Shown: positions 34,058 through 44,360 of the stretch, in pieces
How the letters are laid out: the number at the start of each line of letters is the position of its first letter
How positions within the stretch are numbered: position 1 is the stretch's first letter
NCBI RefSeq assembly: GCF_000332035.1
Contig: NZ_ALVY01000225.1
Span: 22,413 to 86,412, forward strand
Length of the DNA: 64,000 nt
Source of the DNA: Gloeocapsa sp. PCC 73106
GTDB taxonomy: Bacteria; Cyanobacteriota; Cyanobacteriia; Cyanobacteriales; Gloeocapsaceae
Direction: 5' to 3'
Made by a program: the position numbers and the translations under genes
Notes under the pieces: generated by a model
Told to the model about the DNA's origin: nothing
Databases searched by the model: none
What the model saw: only the letters and a program-made list of their open reading frames with translations

Positions 34058-35228
34058 TTAAATTCAGAAATGTGCCAATTCTTTCTATGGCTTCAGAAAG
34101 AGTTGCTTCTTCTTTAACTAAAGCAAAGCGAACATAACCTTCTCCCCCTTTTCCAAAACCAGCACCTGGTGCTAGAGCTACCCCTGTAGCTTGAACTAGA
34201 GAGGTACAAAAGCTTACGGAATCTTGACTCCATGGCTCAGGTAATTGAGCCCAAAGATAGGGTGTGGCGTGGGCAATAGGCACTTCCCAGGCGATTTGAG
34301 CCAATGCTTGTAGGGAAAAATCTCGACGGCGCTGGAATATATTAACAGTATCTTGAATGATATCCTGAGAACTAGCTAGAGCGACGATCGCGCCCCTTAG
34401 TATACCAACGTATTGATTGAAGTCAATTACCGCTTTAATGCGTCGCAAAGCTTGGATTAATTGAGGATTACCGATCGCGTAGCCGATGCGGAAACCCCCC
34501 ATATTGTAGGATTTAGAAAAAGTAAAAAACTCTATACTCAAGCTTTTAGACGGATCGGCTTGTAAGATGGAGGGAACAGGGCTACTTTCTGCAAAAACCA
34601 GATCTAGATAGGGAAAGTCGTGCACTAGAATCAGATTATGATGTCGACAAAAAGCTACGGCTTCTTCAAAAAAAGCTAGAGGCGCGATCGCCGTGGTAGG
34701 ATTGTGGGGATAACTCAATACCATCATTTTGCTTTGAGCGAGCACTTCTGGGGGAATTGCGCCTAGATTTGGTAAGAACTGATTTTCTGGGAGTAAAGTC
34801 ATAGTGTAAACTTGTCCCCCTGCGAGATACACTCCCCCTGAGTGAGAGGGATAGCCGGGATCTTGCAATAGAGCGAAATCTCCGGGATTAAGGATAGCTA
34901 GTGGTAAATGGGCTGTTCCCTCTTGAGAGCCGATTAAGGGTATTACTTCTGTTTCTGGGTTAACCGTTAGTTTAAAGCGAGTTTCGTACCATTTAGCTAC
35001 TGCGTTTCTAAAGTCTTGGGTAGCGCGATGGAGTAAATAACCGTGGGTGGTTGAATCAGTTAAAGCTGCTGCGATCGCTTGAATAATCGGTTCTGGTGTG
35101 GGTAAATCAGAAGAGCCGAGGGAGAGATCGATAATCGTTTTTCCCGCGGCTTCAGCTTGGGCTTTCGCCCTATCCATATCTGCAAATACGTTGGTTTGCA
35201 GTTTAGCTAAACGTTGTGCAAATTTCAT
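34050..35228 (-). CDS. Fold-type I PLP aminotransferase (AlaT/DapL-like)
   Basis: 392 residues from ATG 35228 (frame from GTG 35234 adds two residues). Aminotransferase motifs: IDLSLGSSDLPTPEP, GYLLHRATQDF, SYPHNPTTAIAPL, HDFPYLDLVF and PLP lysine in FTFSKSYNMGGFRIGY. Class I/II; possible substrates are aspartate, alanine or LL-diaminopimelate. Starts 2 bases after the thioredoxin stop, so the two are co-translated; last gene of that operon. Confidence 0.82.
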   Translation of the reverse strand: MKFAQRLAKLQTNVFADMDRAKAQAEAAGKTIIDLSLGSSDLPTPEPIIQAIAAALTDSTTHGYLLHRATQDFRNAVAKWYETRFKLTVNPETEVIPLIGSQEGTAHLPLAILNPGDFALLQDPGYPSHSGGVYLAGGQVYTMTLLPENQFLPNLGAIPPEVLAQSKMMVLSYPHNPTTAIAPLAFFEEAVAFCRHHNLILVHDFPYLDLVFAESSPVPSILQADPSKSLSIEFFTFSKSYNMGGFRIGYAIGNPQLIQALRRIKAVIDFNQYVGILRGAIVALASSQDIIQDTVNIFQRRRDFSLQALAQIAWEVPIAHATPYLWAQLPEPWSQDSVSFCTSLVQATGVALAPGAGFGKGGEGYVRFALVKEEATLSEAIERIGTFLNLIT

Positions 35229-35230
35229 GG

Positions 35231-35608
35231 TCACAGATGAGATTCTAGCAAGGTTTGTAGTTGCTGTTTGGTGATAGCGCCCTCATGGGAGGCGACAACT
35301 TGCTGATTTTTGAACAGTCTCAGAGCGGGTACCCCCTCTACTTGGCAACGTGATACTGATGCTTGGTTTTTATCTATTTCTAGTTTGACTATTTTGAGGC
35401 GATCGCTATAGTTATTCCCTGCCCAATCAATCGTTGGCGACACTAGGCGACAAGGACCGCACCAAGGAGCCCAAAAATACGCCAAAACCGGTTGCTCTTG
35501 GTCAATTACTTCTGTTTCAAAAGCTGAATCGCTTATTTCTTTTACACTACTCACGGAGATCTCAGGAGTTAAATAACTACTATCAATCTTAGCACTACTC
35601 CTGTTCAA
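35231..35608 (-). CDS. Thioredoxin-like protein with WCGPC active site
   Basis: 125 residues, frame begins with TTG 35608; a plausible shorter start is GTG at 35551. Thioredoxin core VLAYFWAPWCGPCRLVSPTI, then IDKNQASVSRCQVEGVPAL and VASHEGAITKQQL. A loose N-terminal extension precedes the fold. Reduces protein disulfides in the cytoplasm. Overlaps the preceding secreted-protein gene by 14 bases and the aminotransferase follows 2 bases after its stop, giving a tight three-gene operon. Confidence 0.85.
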   Translation of the reverse strand: MNRSSAKIDSSYLTPEISVSSVKEISDSAFETEVIDQEQPVLAYFWAPWCGPCRLVSPTIDWAGNNYSDRLKIVKLEIDKNQASVSRCQVEGVPALRLFKNQQVVASHEGAITKQQLQTLLESHL

Positions 35609-35957
35609 CCAGATCTTGATTCCGGCGTAAACCCCTCAAGTCTCCCTCAAAGGGTCTTGGTTCCGATTCAGGTGTTTCTTCTTCTTCAACTGTCCTCTCT
35701 CCCTCTGTGGTAATTATCCTAGTCTCTCTTGGAGGAGTTGTTTCAGCAGAAGGTTCTGGCTCCGGTTTTTTGACTTCCCTGGCATCTGTACCAGAGGATT
35801 GACTGCACAAATCTTCTAGATCGGTGATCACTCCAGACTCGTCGATCATGTAACAGGGTAAAACTTCTTCTGCTTGGCTCAAACCTGCGCCCAAGCTAAT
35901 CAGCGCAAGGTTAAGAGTCAAAGCGGCGATGGCTATTTTTGGGTTAATGTTCGTCAT
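35595..35957 (-). CDS. Exported acidic hypothetical protein
   Basis: 120 residues from ATG 35957; the start at 35978 would give a longer pre-sequence. A signal peptide (IAIAALTLNLALISLGAGLSQA) precedes EEVLPCYMIDESGVITDLED, with one Cys pair (CYM...LCSQ), then a low-complexity acidic Pro/Glu-rich tail (EPEPSAETTPPRETRI) ending RGLRRNQDLVEQE. Probably periplasmic. No family recognised. First gene of the operon with thioredoxin. Confidence 0.6.
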   Translation of the reverse strand: MTNINPKIAIAALTLNLALISLGAGLSQAEEVLPCYMIDESGVITDLEDLCSQSSGTDAREVKKPEPEPSAETTPPRETRIITTEGERTVEEEETPESEPRPFEGDLRGLRRNQDLVEQE

Positions 35958-36013
35958 AGTTCGGTAAACCGCACTCATATACTAGTTGCCAGATGATACC
36001 AAGTTTAGTTAAA

Positions 36014-36040
36014 TTAGCACTCATAGGGTGAGAGTGCTAA
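36014..36040 (+). promoter_or_regulatory. CIRCE element (HrcA operator)
   Basis: Perfect TTAGCACTC-N9-GAGTGCTAA inverted repeat 57 bases before groES. CIRCE is bound by the repressor HrcA at normal temperature and released in heat shock, so groESL here is HrcA-controlled. No K-box is obvious. Confidence 0.95.
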
Positions 36041-36096
36041 ATACATCGACTCACTTAGTTAACGTAATCTAATTTTACAATCAAAGAGGATATTCT

Positions 36097-38086
<1,990 letters not shown>

Positions 38087-38107
38087 TAGTTAGCTTGTTA
38101 GCTATTC

Positions 38108-38134
38108 CCCCACCCGTAAGGTGGGGATTTTTTT
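38108..38134 (+). terminator. Intrinsic terminator of groESL
   Basis: CCCCACC (38108-38114) and GGTGGGG (38120-38126) form a 7-bp GC stem with a short GTAA-type loop, followed by A then eight T's. Clear rho-independent terminator. Confidence 0.9.
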
Positions 38135-38634
38135 TAATTATCAGTTGTTGGGAAAAGAGCTGTGGGATAATTTTCTGTACTTAGACAGTCATTTAAAGCT
38201 TGCTCAGCCGCGATCGACTCACCTTGATTAGTTAGCCCAAGAACACATTCAGAATAGCGCTCAGGTAAAAGACTCTTACGACAATTATCTAAAACCTGAT
38301 TGGGAGTGGTAGAGCTTAAATCCACTCTTCTCTCAATACTATTAAAACAGCTAGCTAAATCCCGGGGACGTCGCACTTGATAACAAGCTTGAAGGGCTTC
38401 TTCTGGTGCGATCGCCCCTGGACGGTTAACTCTGCTGACACACAATGATAAATCTCTGGGAACTAGAGCACTTCCACAAGCGGATCCTGCGGCTTCGCCA
38501 GATATCCCGCTAGCGATTAAATCCCTAGCACAAGCATTAAAAGAATTTGCCAAAACAGGAGCAGAGGGCAAACCCAAACAGAATAAACTGGTAATAGCAC
38601 CTAAACCTACCGTTGATTTTAATAAACTTTTCAT
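38134..38634 (-). CDS. Exported cysteine-repeat protein (hypothetical)
   Basis: 166 residues. Signal peptide TVGLGAITSLFCLGLPSAPVLA, then a chain of short repeats each having a Cys in helical context: FNACARDLIASG, AGSACGSALVPRDLSLCV, EEALQACYQVRRPRDLASCF, VLDNCRKSLLPERYSECV, EQALNDCLST. The spacing suggests paired-cysteine modules of about 35-40 residues stabilised by disulfides in the periplasm. A recognisable family name is not available; the layout is typical of cyanobacteria. Confidence 0.65.
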   Translation of the reverse strand: MKSLLKSTVGLGAITSLFCLGLPSAPVLANSFNACARDLIASGISGEAAGSACGSALVPRDLSLCVSRVNRPGAIAPEEALQACYQVRRPRDLASCFNSIERRVDLSSTTPNQVLDNCRKSLLPERYSECVLGLTNQGESIAAEQALNDCLSTENYPTALFPTTDN

Positions 38635-38680
38635 GTTGTCCCTATTAATTCAAATCAAGGCAATTTTAACCCAAAAGCTT

Positions 38681-38715
38681 AAAAAAGGTCTACCTGCAAC
38701 GTTTCAGATAGACCT
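38681..38715 (-). terminator. Intrinsic terminator of petE
   Basis: On the minus strand, AGGTCTA (complement of 38709-38715) pairs with TAGACCT (complement of 38686-38692) and six T's follow (38681-38686). It lies after the petE stop, in the direction of transcription. Stem of 7 bp with a 16-nt loop. Confidence 0.7.
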
Positions 38716-38737
38716 CTAATTATTTTTTAACTGTTAT

Positions 38738-39127
38738 TTATTCAACAATGATCTTACCAATCATTCCCGCGCCTCTATGGGGCTCACAGTAATAAGAGTA
38801 TTCGCCCGTAGCAATATCCGCCGGAAAAGTGGTCTCGTAGCCTTCTCCCGGAGAAAAGACCAAGTTTTTCTGAGAGAGTGATTTAGCCAAATCGGGACCT
38901 AACTTAACAGAGTCAAATACAGCATTGTGAGGCGCTAGTTTATTATTGACCCACTTAACTGTATCCCCTGGTTTGATGGTCACTGTTTGAGGATCGAACT
39001 GGAGCATACCGTTGTCAGAGCCCATTTTAACAGTATAGGTCTCCGCTGCTGCAGGGTTAACTGATCCCAAGAAGCTTACTAGAACCATTAAAACGGTTGA
39101 AACGATTAAAATCAGCTTGTTTGACAT
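38738..39127 (-). CDS. petE: Plastocyanin
   Basis: 129 residues from ATG 39127, with the longer frame rejected because it adds a non-signal stretch. Signal peptide [24 protein letters not shown], cleaved before ETYTVKMG. Copper ligands: His in KLAPHNAVF, Cys in YYCEPH, His in EPHRGAG, Met in GAGMIGKI. The blue-copper electron carrier from cytochrome b6f to photosystem I in the thylakoid lumen. Divergent from petJ, the iron alternative, with a shared intergenic region; expression is expected to rise with copper. Confidence 0.97.
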   Translation of the reverse strand: MSNKLILIVSTVLMVLVSFLGSVNPAAAETYTVKMGSDNGMLQFDPQTVTIKPGDTVKWVNNKLAPHNAVFDSVKLGPDLAKSLSQKNLVFSPGEGYETTFPADIATGEYSYYCEPHRGAGMIGKIIVE

Positions 39128-39173
39128 TGTTATTTTTAAAATGTGTCCTATAAACAATATTACTATAGAAGTT

Positions 39174-39186
39174 TGACACTGTGTCA
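39174..39186. promoter_or_regulatory. Perfect 13-bp palindrome between petE and petJ
   Basis: TGACAC-T-GTGTCA, a perfect inverted repeat, 47 bases upstream of the petE ATG (minus) and 70 bases upstream of the petJ start (plus). Another TTGACA follows at 39188. It is the natural operator candidate for the copper switch (a BlaI/CopY-type PetR regulator is known for these genes in Synechocystis). Whether PetR binds here is inference. Confidence 0.55.
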
Positions 39187-39256
39187 TTTGACAAAAACAT
39201 TTTCTCATGTCGACTATTAAAAATGGTCACCCAAAATTACTGAGGAGAACTTGTCA

Positions 39257-39583
39257 GTGAAAAAAATCATAGTTGCTATCTTGTTGGTAATCACTATGTT
39301 CACCATAACTACTCCAGCTTTAGCAGGAGATATAGCTAACGGCGCCAAAGTATTCAGCGCTAACTGTGCCGCTTGTCATGCAGGTGGGCTTAACGTTGTC
39401 AACGGTGCTAAAACTCTCAAAAAAGGCGATTTAGAAAAATACGAGATGTACTCTCTAGAAGCTGTTAAAACCCAAATTACTAAAGGTAAAAACGCCATGC
39501 CCGCTTTTTTGGGACGTTTAAACGAAGCACAGATTGAGGATGTAGCGTCTTACGTTCTAGCTCAAGCCGAAAAAGGCTGGTAA
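39257..39583 (+). CDS. petJ: Cytochrome c6
   Basis: 108 residues from GTG 39257 (AGGAG nine bases upstream); TTG 39251 is too close to the ribosome site. Signal peptide [20 protein letters not shown], then [22 protein letters not shown] with heme motif CAACH, axial Met in AMPAFLG. Transfers electrons from b6f to photosystem I when copper is short, in place of plastocyanin. Divergently arranged with petE; the adjacent palindrome suggests joint control. Confidence 0.97.
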   Translation: MKKIIVAILLVITMFTITTPALAGDIANGAKVFSANCAACHAGGLNVVNGAKTLKKGDLEKYEMYSLEAVKTQITKGKNAMPAFLGRLNEAQIEDVASYVLAQAEKGW

Positions 39584-39618
39584 ACTAGATTTTGAGATTT
39601 TAAATTGGAGAAGAGTAG

Positions 39619-40119
39619 TTGCTAAAGATTATTGAGTTCATTCTTGCCGATCCTGATGCAACCCATCGCTTAGGAAAATATCTAGGGCAACTACTTCCTG
39701 TCCATAGCTTAGTGTTACTAGAGGGTGAATTGGGTTCGGGGAAAACAACTCTGGTGCAGGGTATAGGCGCTGGCTTAGGCATTACTGAACCTATCCTTAG
39801 CCCTACTTTTAGCATCGTTAACGAGTATTTTGAGGGTACTATACCCCTGTACCATCTTGATGTATACCGTCTATCCCCTGTAGAAATTAGCTCACTCTAT
39901 CTCGAAACCTACTGGGAAGGGTTAGAAGTGTCTCCAGGAATTACGGTGATTGAGTGGGCTTCCTTACTTCCTAATTTACCCGATCGCTATCTATCTATTG
40001 CTTTCAGTTTCCACCCCAAAGGTGGGCGTCTAGTCACTTTAAATCAAGTTGGTTCTACCCAACTCATAGATTTTACGGTTTTATCTTGTTGGTTCCATCA
40101 GGGGGAATACCCTCAATAG
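39619..40119 (+). CDS. tsaE: tRNA threonylcarbamoyladenosine biosynthesis protein TsaE
   Basis: 166 residues, beginning with TTG 39619 (GGAG nine bases upstream). P-loop LLEGELGSGKTTLVQGI, SPTFSIVNEYFEG, HLDVYRL and VIEWASLLP are the TsaE (YjeE) motifs. An ATPase that helps TsaB/D make t6A37 on tRNA. The 3' end overlaps the convergent ftsI by 47 bases, unusual for two essential genes. Confidence 0.92.
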   Translation: MLKIIEFILADPDATHRLGKYLGQLLPVHSLVLLEGELGSGKTTLVQGIGAGLGITEPILSPTFSIVNEYFEGTIPLYHLDVYRLSPVEISSLYLETYWEGLEVSPGITVIEWASLLPNLPDRYLSIAFSFHPKGGRLVTLNQVGSTQLIDFTVLSCWFHQGEYPQ

Positions 40120-41851
40120 CGATTAATGATTGCATTACCTCCCCCACAATTGGTGCAGTGACTGTACTACCGTAAGCGAGTTCTCCCACCGGTTCATCGA
40201 TAACGGCTAAAACTGCGTAGCGAGGCGAACTTACGGGTAAAATTCCTACAAAACTGGTAATTCTGGCGCTACTGTGATAACCACCACCGGAGGCTTTTTG
40301 AGAAGTTCCGGTTTTGCCCGCTATACGGTAACCTGGAATAAGAGCAGGGCTCCCACTTCCTTCGGTTACAACCGTTTCCATCATCTCTAAAACAGCTTGA
40401 GTTGTCTCTGGTGAAAGAACTTGCCTGGTACTATAGGTAGGTTGCCAATGAAATTGTCCAGCTGCGTCTACTAAACCCTCTACCACGTGCGGGGTGACAA
40501 TTTTGCCCCCGTTGGCGAGTATGGCGTTTAACTGTAGTAATTTTAAGGGTGTAACGGCAAAACCTTGACCGAAGGCGGTAGTTGCGGGTTCGATTTCGTG
40601 GATTAAAAACTCTACTTTGGGTTTAAGACTAGGGGGAGTATCGCTGGGTAAGTCTACTCCTACTTTGGTATCAAGTCCTAAAGTTTTTAGATATTGATAA
40701 TACTCTTTAGGATCAATACGTTTCATGATTTGAATCATCCCCACGTTGCTGGAGCGCTGCAAAATCTGGGCGATACTGATTACGCCGTTAGCTCCTTCTG
40801 TACTGTAGTCATGATTTTTTACTTCCCAAACGTCGATTTTGAGTTTACCGGGATCGTAAACCGTGGTATTCGGTTCAATTACTCCTTTTTCTAAGGCGAT
40901 CGCCACGTTAATCGGCTTAAAAGTCGAACCTGGTTCATACAAATCTGTAATCGCCCAATTTTTAAATAGTTCTACTGCATATTCCTGATAATTATTAGGA
41001 TCGTAAATAGGTTCACATACCAGCGCTAAAATCGAGCCATTATTTACATCCATTACTATCACCGCGCCTCGTTTAGCTCGATAACGTTTCATCTGTTTTC
41101 TTAGGGCCGTCCTCGCTACTTTTTGTAAGCGTAAGTTTACGGTTAATTGTAGTTTTAAATCATCAATCTTAATTAAATTAGAGGGAATTGCTGCCGGTAT
41201 AATCTTACCTTGTCCTGTTCTTCTCACTTCTAAGCTCTCAGAAGACAGATTATTTTGAATGATTGATTCTTGACTATATTCTATCCCGGCTTGTCCTTGA
41301 TGTTCCCCATTGACATATCCAGTTACTTCTGCCAACATTTCGGCTTGGGGGTAAAAACGGCTATATTGCTCTTCTAATTCTACTCCGTTAAATTTAAAAG
41401 CTCTGATTTGTTCAGCTATATGTTCTGGTAAATTGTTAGCGAGACGAATACCGGTAGCTTGATTTTTGAATCTCGCTACTAATTCTGACTCCGCTGTTTC
41501 CGTCAGAATACTAGCTAGTTTTTGAGCGACTATTTCGGTTGTTTCCGTAAAGAACCTGGGATGAATGTAGAGAGTATAATGCAATTCGTCAGTCGCTAAG
41601 ACATTCTTTTGACTATCAATAATTTGCCGTCTAGGAATATAGGGAGTCAACAAAGCCACTTGTTGTTCTCTCGCTCTTTTCAACAGTTCAGCGCCTCGCA
41701 CAATCTGTAAGTAATGCAATCGCCAGACTAAAATCAAGATGGCTGCTATCATTACGCCCCAAACCAGCATCAATCTGATTTGATATCTGTTTTTAGGGAG
41801 TGGTTTGGGTTTTAAAGACTGAGAGTATCTTTTTCGTTTTACAGTTCTCAT
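40073..41851 (-). CDS. ftsI: Class B penicillin-binding protein, FtsI/PBP2-like
   Basis: 592 residues. One membrane helix (RLMLVWGVMIAAILILVWRL), a pedestal domain, then transpeptidase with SxxK (STFKP; catalytic Ser), SSN (RSSNVGM) and KTGT (AGKTGTSQK). Septal peptidoglycan cross-linking enzyme. It lies 3 bases downstream of the FtsL-like gene in a division operon, which is the classical ftsL-ftsI order, so it is more likely FtsI than the rod-specific PBP2. Confidence 0.9.
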   Translation of the reverse strand: MRTVKRKRYSQSLKPKPLPKNRYQIRLMLVWGVMIAAILILVWRLHYLQIVRGAELLKRAREQQVALLTPYIPRRQIIDSQKNVLATDELHYTLYIHPRFFTETTEIVAQKLASILTETAESELVARFKNQATGIRLANNLPEHIAEQIRAFKFNGVELEEQYSRFYPQAEMLAEVTGYVNGEHQGQAGIEYSQESIIQNNLSSESLEVRRTGQGKIIPAAIPSNLIKIDDLKLQLTVNLRLQKVARTALRKQMKRYRAKRGAVIVMDVNNGSILALVCEPIYDPNNYQEYAVELFKNWAITDLYEPGSTFKPINVAIALEKGVIEPNTTVYDPGKLKIDVWEVKNHDYSTEGANGVISIAQILQRSSNVGMIQIMKRIDPKEYYQYLKTLGLDTKVGVDLPSDTPPSLKPKVEFLIHEIEPATTAFGQGFAVTPLKLLQLNAILANGGKIVTPHVVEGLVDAAGQFHWQPTYSTRQVLSPETTQAVLEMMETVVTEGSGSPALIPGYRIAGKTGTSQKASGGGYHSSARITSFVGILPVSSPRYAVLAVIDEPVGELAYGSTVTAPIVGEVMQSLIAIEGIPPDGTNKIKP

Positions 41852-41854
41852 AAA

Positions 41855-42301
41855 CTAATACCCTAGGGGAAAATCATTAAATAACTCTTGCACTTGGTAA
41901 ACATCCTGAGGTTCTAAAGTGCGAGTTTCTTTCTCTTGTTGCGGAATAGATAGAAATAAAGCATTATCTGGCTTGGGATAAGTTGCATTGCGGTGTTGAT
42001 TTTCTCTTTGTTGGACCAGTTGATTTCTCAAAGTTTCGTTAGTAGCGGTCAGTTGGCGTTCCTGACGTTGTAGTGTTTTGAGTTTTTTGTAGTCTTGGCT
42101 CCACAGTTGAGGAATAGAAACACTTAACCCAAATATAAGTAAAGCGACTGCTATTAAAATCAACGCACTGATAGAGGTGCTTTTTTGTAAGAATATTAAT
42201 ATTTTTAATTCAATAGGTAGTTCTTTGGTTGTGGTAATTGATTTAACCTGGTTTCTAGGTCTTAGAGGAACTACGACATTAGATTTACTTTTAATGGACA
42301 T
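41855..42301 (-). CDS. FtsL-like cell-division protein
   Basis: 148 residues from ATG 42301 (the longer frame would overlap the GNAT stop). A cytoplasmic basic segment, one membrane helix SALILIAVALLIFGLSVSIP, then a coiled coil LKTLQRQERQLTATNETLRN typical of FtsL. Located directly before ftsI. Bitopic partner of FtsB/FtsQ in the divisome. Sequence identity in this family is low, so the name rests on topology and position. Confidence 0.65.
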   Translation of the reverse strand: MSIKSKSNVVVPLRPRNQVKSITTTKELPIELKILIFLQKSTSISALILIAVALLIFGLSVSIPQLWSQDYKKLKTLQRQERQLTATNETLRNQLVQQRENQHRNATYPKPDNALFLSIPQQEKETRTLEPQDVYQVQELFNDFPLGY

Positions 42302-42338
42302 GGTTAGTAAATAATTGGTGAGTTTAGGAGTAATGATA

Positions 42339-42842
42339 TCAGATCTGTCCAAACTCAGGAGAATATTTAACTACCCCACTTTTTCCCAACAATACATCTG
42401 GATGTAGCGTTTTAACCATAAAGTATCGTTCGGGAATATCTGGGCTATAATGAATTCCATACAGACTAGCTTGTTCAAATCCAAAGCGATCATAAAATTC
42501 GGGTTTTCCCAAAACTACAACCGCATCATAACCAGAAGATATTAATTCATCTAGTCCTGTTTCTACTAATTTTGAGCCAATTCCTTGTCTTTGATAAGAG
42601 GGTAACACAGCCAGGGGTGCTAATCCTACTGCTTTGATGTCATAATTTACTGTACCAATCGTCACAGGACTAAAGGCTATATATCCAACGACTTGTTTAT
42701 TATAAAAAGCGATTAGAGATAAACAGATAATTCTATTGCTGTGGAGTATTTTGACTAAATTTGCTTCTGCTTCCCTACTAAATGCTTGTTTGAGAAGCGA
42801 GTAAACACCATCATTAGGATCTTCTCTTTGAATATTAAACAT
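42339..42842 (-). CDS. GNAT family N-acetyltransferase
   Basis: 167 residues. GNAT core with LAVLPSYQRQGIGSKLVETGL (acetyl-CoA R/QxxG-like motif RQGIGS), VVVLGKPEFYDRFGFEQA. This matches the predicted YhbS-like subfamily. Substrate unknown. It lies between the small membrane-protein gene (next base) and the FtsL-like gene in the same operon, so it could modify a cell-envelope or division component, but this is a guess. Confidence 0.82.
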   Translation of the reverse strand: MFNIQREDPNDGVYSLLKQAFSREAEANLVKILHSNRIICLSLIAFYNKQVVGYIAFSPVTIGTVNYDIKAVGLAPLAVLPSYQRQGIGSKLVETGLDELISSGYDAVVVLGKPEFYDRFGFEQASLYGIHYSPDIPERYFMVKTLHPDVLLGKSGVVKYSPEFGQI

Positions 42843-43118
42843 TTAAGAAACTTTAAGTACTTCTACTAAACCTACCGTTCCGGTAAAAAAGGTATATATT
42901 CCTGTTTTTAAAGGATTTAATCCCTTACGATAGGCAACAATCGCCGCTATTATTCCTTCGATTAGATGACTGATTAAAGCGATCGCAGCTAACCAAGTAA
43001 TGACTCGGAAAAAGCCTAAGGTAGTTATTTCTGGAATCAAAGGATAAAAATTGTTTATTTCTACGCCAATAGCCATGATGATCAAGCAAGTGGAAGTGAT
43101 TTTAATTAATTGAGTCAT
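42843..43118 (-). CDS. Small integral membrane protein (hypothetical)
   Basis: 91 residues, three or four hydrophobic segments: LIKITSTCLIIMAIGVEI, LGFFRVITWLAAIALISHLIEGIIAAIV, LKTGIYTFFTGTVGLVEVL. The pattern recalls small DUF-type membrane proteins. No family recognised. Overlaps the upstream basic-protein gene by 17 bases and is followed immediately by the GNAT gene, so it is a member of the operon ending in ftsI. Confidence 0.6.
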   Translation of the reverse strand: MTQLIKITSTCLIIMAIGVEINNFYPLIPEITTLGFFRVITWLAAIALISHLIEGIIAAIVAYRKGLNPLKTGIYTFFTGTVGLVEVLKVS

Positions 43119-43299
43119 AGTTAGTTAGCAATAAATTAGGGAAGAGGTTGGTTTCTCTTCCCTGGTCGTTAGATTTAAGTTGTTGGCGTAGTCTGTTGAA
43201 TTGTTTCTTCAGTTGTCTTTGTCTAGCGGAGCCGCCTTTGCCCTTCTGGTTACGTCCTTCTTTGCGAGGAGACTCCCAACGCTTGAGTTGTCGAGCCAT
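43102..43299 (-). CDS. Small highly basic protein (hypothetical)
   Basis: 65 residues, very rich in Arg/Lys/Gln (MARQLKRWESPRKEGRNQKG then KGGSARQRQLKKQFNRLRQQ). Probably nucleic-acid or ribosome associated. First gene of the operon. The last 17 bases overlap the next gene's start. No family recognised. Confidence 0.55.
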   Translation of the reverse strand: MARQLKRWESPRKEGRNQKGKGGSARQRQLKKQFNRLRQQLKSNDQGRETNLFPNLLLTNYDSIN

Positions 43300-43417
43300 A
43301 AGTTTTATTTTTAGAGTTTATTCTAGATTAGCATATTTTTCTTAAAAAAATGTAACTAAAGCTACAGAATAAAAAATTATAATAGTATAAGAAGCTCAGT
43401 TTGAGGATAAGTAAGCG

Positions 43418-43600
43418 ATGAAAATCCAAGAAAAAGTAGAAATCCTTGAAAGTCAATATATCCAACCTCAACAACTGGGAATAATCCTGTTGACTATCTT
43501 GAGTTCTTTTGTAGTAGGTTTGATTCCCATGGTAGCAACGATGGAAACAACGATTATCCCAAGTGAAGCGGGATTATGGGTAGAATTAGGTGAACAATAA
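43418..43600 (+). CDS. 60-residue protein with one membrane helix (hypothetical)
   Basis: Starts [20 protein letters not shown], then the helix [20 protein letters not shown], ending [25 protein letters not shown] ribosome site precedes by about 8 bases. The last 11 bases overlap the GTG start of moaC. No family recognised; a TATAAT-like motif lies upstream around 43380. Likely real because of spacing and hydrophobicity. Confidence 0.5.
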   Translation: MKIQEKVEILESQYIQPQQLGIILLTILSSFVVGLIPMVATMETTIIPSEAGLWVELGEQ

Positions 43601-44099
43601 TATCGGATTTGTGGAACCTAATCAATCTCTTTCTCATCTTAACTCCCAAGGGGAAGCTCAAATGGTAGACGTTTCCGGTAAGTCAGTAACCATCAGAGAA
43701 GCGATCGCCACCGGAAGAATACGTATGTCTCTAGAAACATTTCAAGCAATTCAAGCAGGAAACGCACCGAAAGGAGATGTACTAGGTACAGCAAAACTAG
43801 CGGGAATAATGGCCGCTAAACAAACCGCTAATTTGATTCCCCTGTGTCATCCCCTACCTCTACACAAGATTGCGGTAGAAATAAAAGCCGATCCTCAATT
43901 ACCAGGTTATTACCTTCAAGCTACGGTTAAAACCAAAGCAGAAACGGGTGTAGAAATGGAAGCTTTAACAGCAGTCTCTATTACTGCGTTGACGCTATAC
44001 GATATGGCTAAAGCCTTAGATAGAAGTATGGTGATCGAAGCGATCGCTCTGGTGAGTAAAACGGGTGGCAAGTCGGATTATAATGTTAGTAAACTATGA
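43590..44099 (+). CDS. moaC: Cyclic pyranopterin monophosphate synthase MoaC
   Basis: 169 residues from GTG 43590. MoaC signature: [24 protein letters not shown], then [22 protein letters not shown] and [21 protein letters not shown] and [19 protein letters not shown]. It makes cPMP for molybdenum cofactor. Follows the small membrane protein with an 11-base overlap. The start lies inside the preceding gene, hence likely translational coupling. Confidence 0.93.
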   Translation: MNNNIGFVEPNQSLSHLNSQGEAQMVDVSGKSVTIREAIATGRIRMSLETFQAIQAGNAPKGDVLGTAKLAGIMAAKQTANLIPLCHPLPLHKIAVEIKADPQLPGYYLQATVKTKAETGVEMEALTAVSITALTLYDMAKALDRSMVIEAIALVSKTGGKSDYNVSKL

Positions 44100-44108
44100 A
44101 ATTAAACT

Positions 44109-44360
44109 ATGCCTCCTCGTTGGCCACGTCAACCCGATCGCCGAGATCCCGATTACCGTCGTTTAGACGATCGCATGAATTTTGCGGTTCATGTAGCTAT
44201 ATTTTTAGCTACTAACTCGGGTTTATGGTTTTTCCATAACTTCAAGTATAGTAACTGGTCTTGGTTAATTTGGTTCAGTCTTACTTGGTTAGCATTGTTA
44301 GTTTTCCATCTAATTTATATAACAGCGATCGCTAATTATTCTGTAAAATCCCATGAGTAA
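44109..44360 (+). CDS. 2TM-domain protein
   Basis: 83 residues. A polar Arg/Asp N-terminus (PPRWPRQPDRRDPDYRRLDD) precedes two hydrophobic stretches (NFAVHVAIFLATNSGLWFF and WSWLIWFSLTWLALLVFHLI) as in the 2TM domain family of bacteria. Function unknown. Starts 9 bases after moaC and overlaps the following DUF3181 gene by 8 bases. In the same operon. Confidence 0.7.
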   Translation: MPPRWPRQPDRRDPDYRRLDDRMNFAVHVAIFLATNSGLWFFHNFKYSNWSWLIWFSLTWLALLVFHLIYITAIANYSVKSHE

